The position numbers were made by a program, and so were the translations under genes. From Malus domestica (lineage: Eukaryota > Streptophyta > Magnoliopsida > Rosales > Rosaceae), in assembly GCF_042453785.1 (NCBI RefSeq), contig NC_091664.1, forward strand, positions 10,637,001-10,701,000: a stretch of 64,000 nucleotides of DNA. The letters are read 5' to 3'. Shown one piece after another: positions 47,046-59,644 of this stretch. A model generated the notes under the pieces. The model saw only the letters and a list, made by a program, of their open reading frames with translations. It was not told the origin of the DNA and searched no databases. Positions within the stretch are counted from its first letter, which is position 1. Each line of letters begins with the position of its first letter.

Positions 47046-49805
47046 AAAAAAAAAATGAAAAGTTGGAGTCATATATGTCTCACAAGTTAAGTGCGAAGTT
47101 ATACATGATTATGCATTTGACTACATACGATATATTTGATTCTTAGTTAATGTGCATTGGGGTTGATATAAAACTTAGAGCTAAATTTGACTCTATAATT
47201 GACTTAAGAATTTTAACTTTTAACTATTAAATTAGAGATTTCTCACGTTAATACCGTCCAAGCTTAAAAATGTAAATGTATAACTTTGTCACATAGGAAT
47301 GGGTATCTCTAGACATTTTTACAACACTAAACGGTTACAATTATTTTGCCCATGCACATATGATTGATTTCTCATTGTTAATGCATGTGAGTCTCATTAT
47401 CACACACTAATACAAATCAACGACTAAAAGCTAATTACACATCTACTGAGTGACCCTAACATTTTTCTTTGACATGTAATATATATATTTTTCTTTGACA
47501 TGTAATACATATATATATATATATATTATATCAAAGAAAAGTACAAATGCTTTTTTCACATGAACTGTTATGAACTTTACAGTACAAATACTTGTATAAG
47601 AAGATAATATTGGACTTGCTACTTATTACTACATTTTATGTGTACAATTTCTTTTTATTTGTAAGTGTGAAATTTTAAGTTTGAATTACGTGGACGGAAT
47701 ACATGTTGGTGGTTGGTCCAACCATAGGGATATAAGTGCAAAAATATATGTTTTAACTGTGCAATGGAACCGTACTTAATTTTATATATTGATGCGAAAA
47801 GTCTCCAAAGATTGTTTGAAGTTTCACTAAGGATAATGGTGGTCACGGGTATGGTGAAATTTCCAACTAGCCTCCTCTAAGCCCGGAAGAAGTGGATAAC
47901 TGTGATTTGTCATCAGTTGTCCCCCATTTTCAACCAAAAAAAAAAGTAATTAATTTTACCTATTCAATTCATTTGTTTTCAAACATGGTGTCTGGGTTCT
48001 CTCTCCGTGCAGATTTCTCTGGCAAGAATAATTCTCTGATATCAAATCGTTTGAACCAACATAAAGGTGAAGCCGGAGAATTGGATTCAAGGCCACACTT
48101 CTAGATGTTTTTTGAACCCAAAAGGGGACTCGTGAAAGTTTGAAACTACTTTTGTGGGCGTATATAGAAGCATTCTCTGCAAACCTAATTTATTTGTCAT
48201 TATGCAAGTGGCTCTTTATCATAGTGGTGAAAAGTGTTGAGCTCTTGCATAAAGGCGTGAGTTCAAATTTCGTCGGTAGTTAATCTAACATCTAATCTAA
48301 CAAGATTTATCATTTGACAAAAAAGAAAATTAATTTTCTTTATCTTCTCTAGTAATTCTCTCCAAATTTGTTTAAATAGTATTCTACATTTCTTTTAATA
48401 CTGCCTACAGAGTTCCAATTTAAAACTTCAAACTTACATATAAAAAAGAAATGTACCCATAAGCTGTAGTAATAAGAAGCAAGCATCCAATATTATCTTC
48501 TTATATAAGCATTTGTACTGTAAGAGCATCTCCACCTTTTGGTGGAGACCAAGGGGTTAATATTATTTTTTTTAGTATAATAATATATTTTACACTACGA
48601 GGAGGAGAGAGTTCGGCTAATCCACATAATGAACAATCTAATTTGATATCAAATTTGTTATCCATAAAATTCAAACTTAAAACTTTTTACTGACAAATAA
48701 AAAGGAATTCAACCGTTTAGAAGGAGTAAAGACAAGTTACATGCAATTAATATTCACAAATATATTTTTTAATTTTTTTGGCGTTTTCTTCGAACTGCCC
48801 TCTCATTTTTTTGGAGAAACTTTCTGTGGGCAAATATGCAAATTTCACCCAATTGCAAGGATAATTAGGGATGGATGGAGATGCTCTAAAGTTGATGGCG
48901 TTTATTTCGATATAATATTATGATTAATGCAGAGTCGGTTGCCACCCAATAACAATAATTCGGTAAACTTTCCTCCAAATTTATGAATAAACAATTATTA
49001 GATGACCAACATGGATTAGCATATATTGATTTGATGCCACTCTTTTACTTGCACCACAAACAATCCAATACAAAGATTCCTCTAAGCACCCAAATAAATA
49101 AAAATGAAACGTTGTTTAAGGAAGTCAATTCATGAATATGATCTCTATTTTTTAATTAAAAATAAAAATACCTTCTAATGATAATTTTTTTTAGAACAAA
49201 TAATAGTACACTAAAAGGGTATGGGAGTGGACTAAACCTTATAATGGACTTGACATAATAATATAGTTCAATTTTGTCTTTAACGAGAATCGAACCTAAG
49301 AGTTTTCACTTACAATTGAAAAGGAATATCCCTAATCCTAAGTGGCATGATAAATCTAATTAATCTTCTGTTTTTTATTTATTTTCTATCCGGCCTCCTT
49401 TTAGAATTGTAAATATTAATTAATCAGTCAAACCACAAATACATTCGATATAGATTGTGGTATTTTGGTGTATCAATGCATGTATGGTTGTCTAGTTAGC
49501 ATGGATTATCCTCCAAGTCATCTGCTATGAAACAATATCCAGTCAAGTCTTTTGGGTTTAGTCAAGTCTCCAAATATCCAGAATTTATAAAAAGAAAAGA
49601 AAAAGAAAAAGAAATATCTAATTCCTAATATCCTTTGCGTTTACAGATTTAAGACATAAAAAATAAAATAAAAAAGATATGTACACGTGTTCACCTTAAA
49701 ATTTGCAATACCTTCAATATCACCTAAAAAATAATTTCTTCAATTTCTTACTTTCTCAAATTGCTGGTAAGTTGGCGGTGGGACCGATGCTAGGGATGGT
49801 AGAAA
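47046..49805. other. AT-rich intergenic DNA with SINE remnants
   Basis: No gene recognised. A tRNA-like SINE copy lies at about 48192-48325 (box B-like GAGTTCAAATTTC; end 'TTATCATTTGACAAAAAA'), the family seen again at 63838-63985. A minus-strand copy of the 6 kb SINE family lies at about 49195-49370 ('GAGAATCGAACCTAAGAG'), with a further fragment at about 48560-48740. A TA run is at 47508-47526. Confidence 0.45.
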
Positions 49806-51814
49806 GTAGGGGTGGGTTCAAAAAATCAAAAACCGAAAAAAATTAGACCGAATACCAAACCGAAACTGAAAACCTGAAAATGAAAAAAAAATCAAACCGT
49901 AAAAGGAAAAATCAAACCGAACTTTATTAGTTCATTTTCGGTTTTGGAGGTTTGGAAACCAAACCGAACCAAACCAAATCCCTTTACACTTTATGGATGT
50001 ATGCCCATAACGTTTCTTTTGTGAAAACTTTGTTGCCAAGTTTGAAACTAAGTCTAGGGCTTTTTCAAGGAGCATACTTGGTTTCAATTAGGGAGGATAT
50101 TCCATTAGTTATAGAGGAAAGTTTTGGAAGACTTTGGAACTTGGAAGAACTTTTCTATTTGTTTGCAATTTTTGAATGGATAATGTGATCATTTTTCTTT
50201 GAAAGGGAGGTTGTTGATAGAATAGGAATGATTTATGATCTTGTATAACTTTCCCCATTTTCTTATTATTAGTCTACCAATACAAAGCCTCTTTCTAAAT
50301 TCCATATTAAAAAAAAAGAGAGTCAAGTTGTATAAAATAAAAAAAGGGAAACTGTACGAAACAAAACTGAAAAAAACCGAACCGAATGAATTTGAACCGT
50401 AGTAGAAGGGGTGTTGGCGCTGTAGTTCGTAATCATTATGGTGAATACAATGCAAGGGGTGAGAATTGTATGCGTCGAAGGTGGGGTGAGAATTGGCGAC
50501 TGACGCAAATCTGCTTCGCCTTGTTGTGATTCGCAAGCGGCTGTCCAGCTGATTTTACAGGAAGGGGAGTGTATGGCTGTCATTTGGTGTTGTATTCAAT
50601 TTCAAGGGGTGCTAATGGAGTTGTTCATCGCCTTGCGAGCAAGGGCTTTCGTTGGCTGATGGATTGTATCAATGATGAAATTGTACGCGTTTGAGAGTTT
50701 GATTCTTTGTTTATGTTCGCATGCTCGGCCTCTTTTCTTCGGGGGAGGTTTTTTCAGAGGCCTTTTCTTGAGCATGCCCAATCATATTAATGTGCGTTTC
50801 CATCGGTGTTTTGCTTGGTGGTCTTTTATATATATTTTTTTATGTTAAATTTAATGTGCGTTTGTCACTTAGTACTACAGTCTAATATTTTTCTTCATTA
50901 CTTGTAAATGTAAGGTTGTAGGTTTAAATTTCATAAATGATGACTTCGATACCAATTTATTCTCTTACTCCTTTAGTGTAAATATATCATGATATCAAAA
51001 AATAATTCAAAAGGAGAGTTTAACCGATGATCACACTTATAAAGCAATGTATAATATATAGTAGGACTCTAGTTAGGGTACAAATATCCCAATTTTGGTA
51101 AGTTCAGAATTCGATTCACACAAATCATGAAAACAGAAAATGATAAGATAATATTTTCATTTTCCAGTGGGAGAATGCATGCATCCCGCTATTTGTGAAT
51201 AATGTATATTTACTATACAAATATCATAAGTTTATATCCGAATGAACAAACGATCTCATATTTAAATGTATTTTTGTAAGAGTGTGATATTCAAATGCCA
51301 ACAGGATCCTCTCCGGATCCTTTTGGTGATGATCATGGGGATTCGTAAATGGTGTCCGTTCATCGTATATCGTACAGTTAATTTTTGTTAGGTACTATTT
51401 GTATTTAATTTTAAATAAAAATATTTAAAATGATTTCTAATTATACGATGTACGATAAACAAATATGATTCATAGATTCCCGGAATCTAAGAGGATTCGG
51501 CGAGAATCCGGATTCATTCAAATGAGCATTAAAAACTAAGCGGTTCTTATTATATAACATATAAAATGAAAATACATTATTTTAAAGAATGGGAGATATG
51601 TATTTCCCCATGAGAAGATGCAAGTGTTATATCTAGTTAGTCATGGGCTTATTTTTTTATTTTTTTTGACAAGAAATGATAGTATGATATTTCATTAATC
51701 AACACAAACAAATACAAGAATGTGATTAGGTACATAACTTTCGTAACTAATAAATTGATCTGAAATGAATTTGCGCAAACAAACAAATAAGAGTAAACCC
51801 CTAGTATACTAAAC
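49806..51814. other. Intergenic DNA, hAT-like end and SINE fragment
   Basis: 49806 begins TAGGGGTGGGTTC, the terminus type of the hAT element at 9140, followed by AACCGAA-rich subterminal repeats to about 49975 and again (inverted sense) at 50360-50400; the second terminus is missing, so this is a truncated relic. A SINE fragment is at about 50867-51000. 51000-51814 is AT-rich without recognised genes. Confidence 0.4.
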
Positions 51815-52195
51815 TTGCAACCCAAAACCAAACTTGCAACCCAAAACCATCACGACTCACGAGTCACATCACGTGATCCCAAAATCCCAGCCCTTTCCCC
51901 AAAATCCCAATGCACACCCGGCGCCTCCAGCTGCACCTACAAAAACATTGCCTTCCTCATTCAGGACTTTCATCGAACACCTTCGACTCATTCAACCTTT
52001 ACATTACAGACAACCGCCTTTTAACTACACGTGGCGCGAACCCAACACGCCCACAATCACACGCGTCACCACCAAGCAATCTTCGCTTTGCCACCGCCAC
52101 CGCCACCGCCACCTCCACCTCCATAGCCTCCATAGCTCCCTCCCTCCACCTTCGTCATTACTCCTTCTCCTTACCCAAACTTACAGTAACCAAGA
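51815..52195 (+). promoter_or_regulatory. Promoter/leader region of the IBA57-like gene
   Basis: A sharp change from AT-rich to C-rich, pyrimidine-biased sequence at about 51830, with CACGTG (51868-51873; a G-box core) inside 'ATCACGTGATCC' and a (CCACCG)-type repeat near 52097-52120, fits a core promoter and 5' leader. Open frames here are not conserved protein. The transcription start is not placed. Confidence 0.4.
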
Positions 52196-54315
52196 ATGCA
52201 CCGTTTCAAACTCCCCCTGCAGTTCCCTAAATCCATTTCCTGCAGTTACAGAGCTCTCCACGACAAAACCCAGTTGGACAGCGCTGGGTCGCTGGCCTCC
52301 GTCCTCAAGTCGAGGGCGGTGGTCAGGTTCCGTGGTCCGGACACGGCCAAATTCCTTCAGGGTCTGCTGACCAACGATGTACGGAAGTTCGGAGAACCCA
52401 TGGATGAGAAGACCTCCACTTTGGCCACCCTCAATTTGTCCTCCGTGTCCGAACGGCCCATGTACGCCGCGCTGCTGACGCCCCAAGGGAGATTCTTGTA
52501 CGATTTCTTCTTGTACACTCCGCCCAGGCCCGATACCAAGCTCGATAGGACGGGGTCGGCGCCCGGCCCCGACCCAGATGAGGGGGTGGAGGTGTTCGCC
52601 GACGTGGATGCTTCGGTCTTGGATGAGCTATTGAGTACCTTGAAGAAGTGAGTTTTGGTTAATCACTCTGTAGCTTTGGTTATCCTAATAAGGCTGTTTT
52701 GTAATGGGTTCTGTTTGTTTACAAGTTTTGAGTGGGAAAAATGGATTTTTCTTTTGTTTTTTTTTTTTACGGAATTTAGTTTCAGTTGAAATGTGGTTGC
52801 ATATGCATGTTAAGGCTATAAATTGTAATCCATCTCCATGACTAATCCATGTTCTACCTTCAACTCGGATAAAATTTGGAACTTGGTTGCCATGGTTTCC
52901 TTCAACGTTCCTTGAATCTAGCGAGTTATCCAATTCAATCCTAAGCACCATACATGGCCTGAGTCTAACTAAATGCTTTCGATATATGATTCGAGCAGTT
53001 TGGAAATGTCGCTTTAGTTTCAGCATCAAATGTTCGCATTTCCTTGGACATTGTGTCATTTTCCTCTTCTTATAGTGCTTCACTTTGCAATGTAAGGTTG
53101 ACGTCTGTTTCCTTAATATGTTTTTTTTTTTCCATTTTGCAGATACCGTTTGAGGGCTAAGGTTGATATCGAGAATATGGCAGAAGAGTTGAAATGCTGG
53201 CAGTGTTATGCGGGAAACGTCTCTGGAAAATCCTCCTCTGTGGAAGAACCAGAGGCTGCTAGTGTTGGGTGGGGTGCTGGTGTTGATCATTCAGGCATGT
53301 CATCTGCACGCAGGAATGCTCTTGGATGGCAATGGTTTAAGGATCCCAGATTGGATTGCCTTGGTTTCAGAGGGATCTTCCCGTCGGATACATTACGTGA
53401 GTTTTTAACCCTTGGCTGCTTTTGAGCTTTGGATGTGGGATACTTCTTCACAGACCTTGTTAATTAAGCTACGCCTTTTTTCTTCTTTCATTGCAGCACC
53501 TTTGGTTGAAGCTGACAAAGAAACAGATGAACAGAATTACCGTCTATGGAGAATAGAAAATGGAGTTGCAGAAGGCTCAACAGAGATCCCAAAAGGTGCA
53601 TCTTACTTCCTTCCCGACGCTATACTTGAATTTTTAATAAATCCCGAATAATATCTACGATATAAAACTCAAATGTTCTTTGTTCATGATTTACTTGGTA
53701 AGATTTGGCCTTCATTCTCCGTGAGTGGTTCTATTTTGTCCTGGAATTGCCTAGACCCAAGAAAATGTAGTTTTATGTTATCCCATGTACGTTCTGTCGT
53801 CTGAACGTGTAATTATCATGTCTAGGTGAGGCAATTCCTCTTGAGTATAACCTGGTGGGTCTAAATGCAATTAGCTTTCACAAGGGGTGTTATGTGGGCC
53901 AAGAGCTTATAGCTCGTACACACCACCGAGGGGTCATTCGCAAACGCTTGCTTCCTTTAAGGTTTCTCGAGGAAAACGGAGAAGGTAATCAGCCTTCCAA
54001 TTCAACTTTCATAATTTTATTTGTCCAGTATGTTTCCAGAGTCCCAACCCTTAACTTTCTGTTATTTCAGAAGCAGAGCAGAAAGTTGCTCCTGGCTCCG
54101 AAGTGATTGATAGCGCCACGGGAAAGAAAGTCGGGACTGTCACAACTCAACTCGGGTGCCGTGGGCTGGGTGTCTTGCGTTTGGACGAAGCCTTCAAGGG
54201 ATCAAGTACATTGACCATACAAGGACAGAAAGATACAAGGGTTGAGGCTATTAAACCAGATTGGTGGCCTGCTGAATGGCTTCAACAGCATCAACATCAA
54301 AGTGCAGTTGCTTAG
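52196..54315 (+). CDS. IBA57-like Fe-S cluster assembly / GcvT-like transferase, probably mitochondrial
   Basis: Five exons: 52196-52647, 53143-53396, 53497-53595, 53826-53984, 54071-54315, in frame for 402 aa. Exon 1 gives an Arg/Ser-containing presequence, then '[20 protein letters not shown]' and '[14 protein letters not shown]', which are the GcvT/YgfZ fold landmarks. Exon 4 carries the family signature K-G-C-Y-V-G-Q-E at residues 288-295, containing the cysteine conserved in YgfZ/IBA57 proteins. Known role: with ISCA-type proteins, folate-dependent maturation of mitochondrial 4Fe-4S enzymes. It corresponds to the Arabidopsis protein annotated 'transferase At4g12130, mitochondrial' (from memory). 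AATAAAATAAAA at about 54415 is a likely polyadenylation signal. Confidence 0.93.
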
Positions 54316-55443
54316 AATGATGGTGTTGCCCTCTACAGACTTGTTTGATCCTGCATGCCGTCGCCGTGCCGGCAGTAAATGTACTTCTATACATTTATTT
54401 ATTTTGATTGTTGAAATAAAATAAAAGAATGTGTTTCATTGAAATGATGAGACGAGCCGTTTTGGGGCTGCTATGCCAATACTTCTGTTGATTCCAACTC
54501 TTCCTAATAAGGGTATGAGATTGCAAGCGTTGAATACAACACAAAACTCCTACACGATTGTTGCTGCACTTCTTCTTCTGTCTTTTCGGATGCTTTAGTT
54601 TAACTTTCTGGATTTTTTTTGAGTTTGACTTTAAACTAAATGAAAATAAGTTTGATTGGTTCCTAATCTTTGAAGCATTTTTCAAACTCCCGCACCTGAT
54701 CGCTGTAACGCCAATATCTGATCGCTATGGGTCATCAATATTTAATTTTGATCAGTAATGGAGTTTTCATATGTCTTCAACAATAACAAAGCCTTATCTC
54801 ACTAAATGGGTCGGTTACATGAATCCTAGAACGCTATTGCGCTCGGTTTTGTGCCATGTCTTCCGTTAGATCCAAGTAGTCCAAGTCTTTTCTTAGTCTC
54901 TTTCCAAGTCTTCTTAGGTCTTCATCTATTCCTTTAACCCTGAGCTTCTTTCTCGTAATTGTTATCATATCTTCTAGATCCGTCTTTATATATTTAATTT
55001 TGTTTTGATTTCTGATCAATCAAATATATTTGACGTGAAAGAAATTAGCCGTGTGTTGGTTTTCGGTCCTTCTGAAGAGGAAATGACATTCCATGACATG
55101 GTATCAGCTGAAGCCGATGATTTTATTAGTTATTGTCTAACTGAAAAATTATACATTACTAATGATGCAACCAGCACCAGACTTTGAACAGTAACCAGAA
55201 TACATCCCTAAAATGTATGAGAAACCATCGGATAGAATTTCACAGATGGAACAAATGAATCTCAACTCTCCTTTCAATTTCCTCGACTTTCACCTCGAAG
55301 GCTGGCTTTCCAAACATAGATTACAAGTAATCACAGGGAGGTCATTTAGCTGGTTCGCCACTAAGGGTGCAACTCCATTGAGGCCTCACTTTCCGGGGTT
55401 AACATCTGCAGCAGTTTATTCCACATGGAAAATGGCAGTGGTA
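54316..55443. other. Shared 3' flank of IBA57-like and RLK genes
   Basis: No gene recognised. Open frames at 54834-55019 (-) and 55005-55187 (+) have no domain I can name; 55005-55187 reads like a fragment of something coding ('VFGPSEEEMTFHDMV') but is isolated. The portion next to 55443 is the probable 3' UTR of the minus-strand RLK gene. Confidence 0.4.
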
Positions 55444-58291
55444 TCAGGAACTGGCTCCGAGGTTGTTCAGCTCCTGAATGACTTCCGCCATTGTTGGCCT
55501 GTTGTCAGGAAGCTCGTGGGTGCACACCAGTGCGATTTTTGCTAGTGCAGCTGCTTCAGGTTCTGAGAATTTCCCTTTCAGGTTGGCATCGACAAATTCT
55601 TCATATCTGCATGATTCTGCAGCTGATCGCATTGAACTACTAAGTTGCAGTTTCCCAGATATAACCTGAAGGATGATGACTCCGAATGCGTATATATCAC
55701 TCTTCTCAGTGAAACGACCCGTGGTGATGTATTCAGGAGCTAGGTATCCCATGGCGGCACTTGTTTTAAGAGTGGAGAAGACAACATCATCGGCTAGCAA
55801 CTTAGGAAGGCCAGAGTCCAAAATCAATGGGTTAGACTGCTGATCAAGGAGAACCTTGTCAACCGATATGTTTTGGTGGATTATGCCAGGTTTAGTTGCT
55901 TCACTGCTGTGTAAATATCCGATACCTGGTCGGAAAATAACAAATAATATCACAAACAACATACTGGAATATGCACACACACATGGACGGGTCATTCTAG
56001 TGAAGATAACTTACCTTTTGATATGCCGTTGACGATAGCGACTCTCTTGGACCACTCGAGGACTTCATTCGTTCCATCTCCTACATCAAGATATCGAGAG
56101 AGGTTTCCCTTGGGAATGAAATCATAGATAAGGAAGCATTCACCCCGGCCCCTAGAGCAGCAGAAACCTTTAAGCTTGACAATGTTTTCATGTCTCAGTG
56201 AAAATAACAGTTCTAGTCCTTTCAAAAATTCAGATTCTTCAGACTTGCAGCTGGTCACATTAACGCTCCTTACAGCCACAAGAGAACCATCTCTTAGAAC
56301 TCCTTTGTAGACAGAAGAGAACTTGCTTCTCCCCAATAAATTCACCTCGGAGAAGTATTGGGTTGCAGACTCTACATCTTCCATGTTGAACCAGTATTTA
56401 TTCAAATACTCCTGGGAGAGACCAATTCCGTTCCGACCATCAGCCAAGGGATCCCATCCGTTAGCGTACTCAAGACTCACAAGTGGAGAGGGACTTCTCC
56501 TGTAGAAATCCCTGGCCTGATCAGTGCTAAGACGACCATCAGAAGGATCTGACGTATTTCCAATCTTTTGTTTTCGTTGCCTGTACCGGATAAGGGCTAG
56601 AAATACTGCCCCAGCCAAAGTGACAGAGAGGGCAATAACGCCTGCAACAACTGCACCTTTCGGAAACTTGGTCGATTTTCTGCAATGGGTTTGGTTGCAA
56701 GACGCTTGGACATCTACAGATTCAGGGTTAGCTTTTGGAGTGGAATCAGTTATGTTTGGTCCAAGTGGTAGTCCATGAGCATTCACGTTGTCCATGTCAA
56801 AAGATGTGCAAGCTCGCAATTTAGAAAATCCAACTCCACATAATCTTGGGTTGTTCTCGCACTGGAATCCTTCTTTTAATCGTTTCAAAGCTTTCATTAC
56901 AAATTATGGAAATAATCAGAACGGTGAAAATACACAGAAAATGCCAAGCGAAGAAAATAGAAACAACAAACGATTTATGAAAATAAGTGAGGATGGATTG
57001 AATAGACATACCATGAGGGGCAACTCCAGAAAGCGAGTTGCTTCGGATATCTAGGACTTCCAAGGATGGGATATCAGCTAGTTTTGCAGGAATTGTACCG
57101 AAGAACTTATTGAAGCTCAGATCAAGCCTTTTAAGCACTCCCAGGTTCCCCAAGCTTGCAGGAATTTGACCGGTTAGTTTGTTATACTGCAAAGCAATAA
57201 CACTTAGCCTCTTTAAGGATCCCATCTGGGTTGGTATATTTCCTGTCAGCTGGTTACAACATAGCTGTAGAACTGCGAAAGACCAAGAAGAAAACAAGAA
57301 AAATTATTATATATGGAATGGGATTAAGCCAAGAACAACTAAATGTAAATGAGCAATTGAAGATGAAACATCGATAGACATAAATCGAAGAATATACACT
57401 TGACTAGCAACCAAATCATAACCAGGAAAAACAAACCATCTTTACAATATAAGATGAAAAAAGAAATCAAGTAAGACGAGTGAGCTTCATTTCCTGGAAA
57501 CCAAACACCAATTTCTCCTCGGGAAATGATTTCTGCACGCCCCTTTTCTCATTCTCCGTTTATTTTTCTCCCTTGATCTCAAAGGCCAGACAAAAATCTG
57601 AAGGAGTGTGCGGAAATCGCTTCCCTCTCTTCTTTCGTCGTCTTCTTGTCTTGCTCGTCTAAGGGAGAAAACATGACTATAAAATTCACCCAATTATACT
57701 AGTTCAAATAGCAGAATTGAACTGAGTTTTGACGAAAAATCAAAGCTTTTCACCACTACATTACGCTATTTCACCCAGTAATTATCCATTCTTACCTACA
57801 AAAAGACGGAAATTTATTTCTCTCAGAAACTGAAACATTTCAGACCAAAAAAATTACCAACCTTGGAGACTAGTCATGTTCCCAATCTCGGAAGGAACAC
57901 CCCCAGTTAGATTATTGATGTTGAGATACAGATCAGTGAGTTCGGTGAGATACGAAATCTCTTTAGGAATCTCTCCTGACAAGTTGTTGTAGTGCAAGTA
58001 CAGACCCGACAAGCACTTAAGCTCCGCCACTGCCGGTGAGACCCGACCCGAGAGACCCTTCCCCACCAAAGAAACATTGGCCACTTTGCGGTGCTCGTTG
58101 CAGGCCACGCCTTCGAATGAACCACTACACGGGTCACCTTCTTTGGTCCACGACTTCAAAACCCTGCCTTCCGGGTCCAGAGAGGCCTTCAACTCCATCA
58201 GAGCTCCGAGCTCGGCATTCCCACAAACAGGTGGTGGGGTAGAACATGCGAGCAGAATAAACAGAGAAACGAGAAAATGAATCAAACCCAT
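55444..58291 (-). CDS. LRR receptor-like protein with predicted pseudokinase domain
   Basis: Four exons: 57862-58291, 57012-57272, 56015-56890, 55444-55925, in frame for 682 aa. Order: signal peptide (1-24), LRRNT with 'CSGSFEGVACN', about five to six LRRs ('LSGEIPKEISYLTELTDLYL', 'LTGQIPASLGNLGVLKRLDL'), a Cys-pair juxtamembrane region, one transmembrane helix (about 309-331), and a kinase fold from about 415. Catalytic motifs are degraded: glycine loop GRSKFSSV lacks two glycines; the ATP-binding lysine is Arg (438) in VAVR; HRD reads HQN (539-541); DFG reads DSG (559-561). The APE motif is kept. This pattern occurs in LRR-RLK relatives such as Arabidopsis At4g22730/At5g51560 (from memory). 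Expected at the plasma membrane as a signalling scaffold. Start: the ATG before the hydrophobic leader. Confidence 0.93.
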
Positions 58292-58419
58292 GTGTGATTT
58301 CGGGTCAAAAACTCGAACTTTGTCCGAAATTCTTGATCTTCAGTGCTCACAGTAGAAACCCATGTTGCTTTTGCTACTAAGTCGGTGAGGTTTTGTGTAT
58401 TTTTTTGTCAGGTAATGCA

Positions 58420-58454
<35 letters not shown>

Positions 58455-59065
58455 ACAAAGGAATGGTGCAGTATATTCAAAACGGAGAGTGCAATAACTT
58501 CCAACTTTTTAGAGTTGCAGAGACAGGTTCACATTTGGATTGGGGTTTAGATTTGGGGTTGACAGTTGTCTTTGATGGCTTTTGACGATTGGCGCATTTT
58601 TTGCATCGTGGATTGGAATTTTGGTAGAAAGGTTGATGTCATTTGGTCGTCAGACCTCGAGTGCTGTAAAAAGGAATAACACAATGGAGTAGTTTTCATT
58701 CATCTTTTGCATGCGCTTTATTTTTACAGAAAAGCAAAGGGTACTCCCCAGATTTTATAGCGTATATGGTCGGATTATCGTATGTTATTGTATAATTAGA
58801 GAATATATTTTTTAAGTGTCCTTTTAGTTGTATAAGAGCAACTCTATCGTTGCGTATCACTTTGGAGATAGGCAACTCAATCCACCCATTCTTTTCAAAA
58901 CACTTCAGCCCACTCGGACAATTGGATTCAAGGTGAGCCCGATGGATAAGTCAAACAATAATCGCCTGACCTAGCAACCTGCTTATGTGATGCAAGGTTG
59001 ATGTCACCATGACATAAACCACAATTTAAATTATTAAAAAAATGATAAAAATGGTTAAAATTATA
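58292..59065. other. 5' leader/promoter region of the RLK gene
   Basis: On the minus strand upstream of the ATG at 58291; contains the GA microsatellite at 58423-58453 (CT repeat in the sense of transcription), a common leader feature in plants. From 58800 to the LTR element the DNA is AT-rich with nothing recognised. Confidence 0.4.
58423..58453. repeat. (GA)n microsatellite in the RLK 5' region
   Basis: About 15 GA units beginning at ATGAGAGAGAG, 130-160 bp upstream of the RLK start codon, read as CT on the coding strand. Confidence 0.95.
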
Positions 59066-59070
59066 AAAAC

Positions 59071-59427
59071 TGTTGATGCACAAAACCAGAGGTCTTGGAA
59101 CAACGAAAATCTGACCGTGGATCTGCAAGAAATGTAAATAACACAAGATGTATCGTGGTTCACCCCAATGTTTGGGCTACGTCCACACTGATTATGTATT
59201 TATCTGAGATGTGAGGAAGAGAACATCTGAATATGAGAGGGGATGTGAGAGGGGTGAGAAGGCTTCAGAAATGGCCTCTTCTAATTGTGAGGGTGAGGGG
59301 TTCTTTTATAGAATAAGGACTCTTCACTTATTACATATTTGCCCATTCCTTTAACACATAATTACATTTAAGTCCATCGAGTATTTGTACGAGATCTAAA
59401 TACGAGGCCCTAAATATGGTATAAACA
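59071..59427 (-). repeat. 3' LTR (357 bp) of the gene-capturing element
   Basis: TG...CA termini. Contains 'TTTTATAGAATAAGGACTC', the motif that is amplified in the internal array at 59645-60230. Confidence 0.9.
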
Positions 59428-59440
59428 GTAGTCCCCCAAG
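59428..59440 (-). other. Polypurine tract of the gene-capturing element
   Basis: Minus-strand CTTGGGGGACTAC directly before the 3' LTR start TGTTTATACC. The same 'AGTCCCCCAAGT' plus-strand string recurs at about 60099, 60196 and 60254, so tract-like copies exist inside the element. Confidence 0.65.
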
Positions 59441-59644
59441 TCTAAAGTTAAGAGAGTCTTTTGGCTGGAGACTTGAAATTCAGTCCATGTGTGGGCCGAA
59501 GTAACTAGATGTTGTCTTGAACTGATGTTCGATATGAGGCGGTGTTCAATCTGAAATAATGCTCAACTAGAAGTAGCACATGCTGCGAGGCTGCTTGGCT
59601 CGTGGCTTATGTTGCCTTGGTTGGCTCGGTTTGTGGCGTTGAAG

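Noticed and set aside
50500..50710. Possible RNase H remnant of a non-LTR retrotransposon ('NGVVHRLASKG' in a plus frame)
   Set aside because: The similarity is a single short motif with stops around it and no catalytic residues; too weak to call.
51834..52370. 178-codon frame overlapping the IBA57 start
   Set aside because: Covers the C-rich leader and runs out of frame into exon 1; the conserved GcvT-like residues are in the frame starting at 52196.
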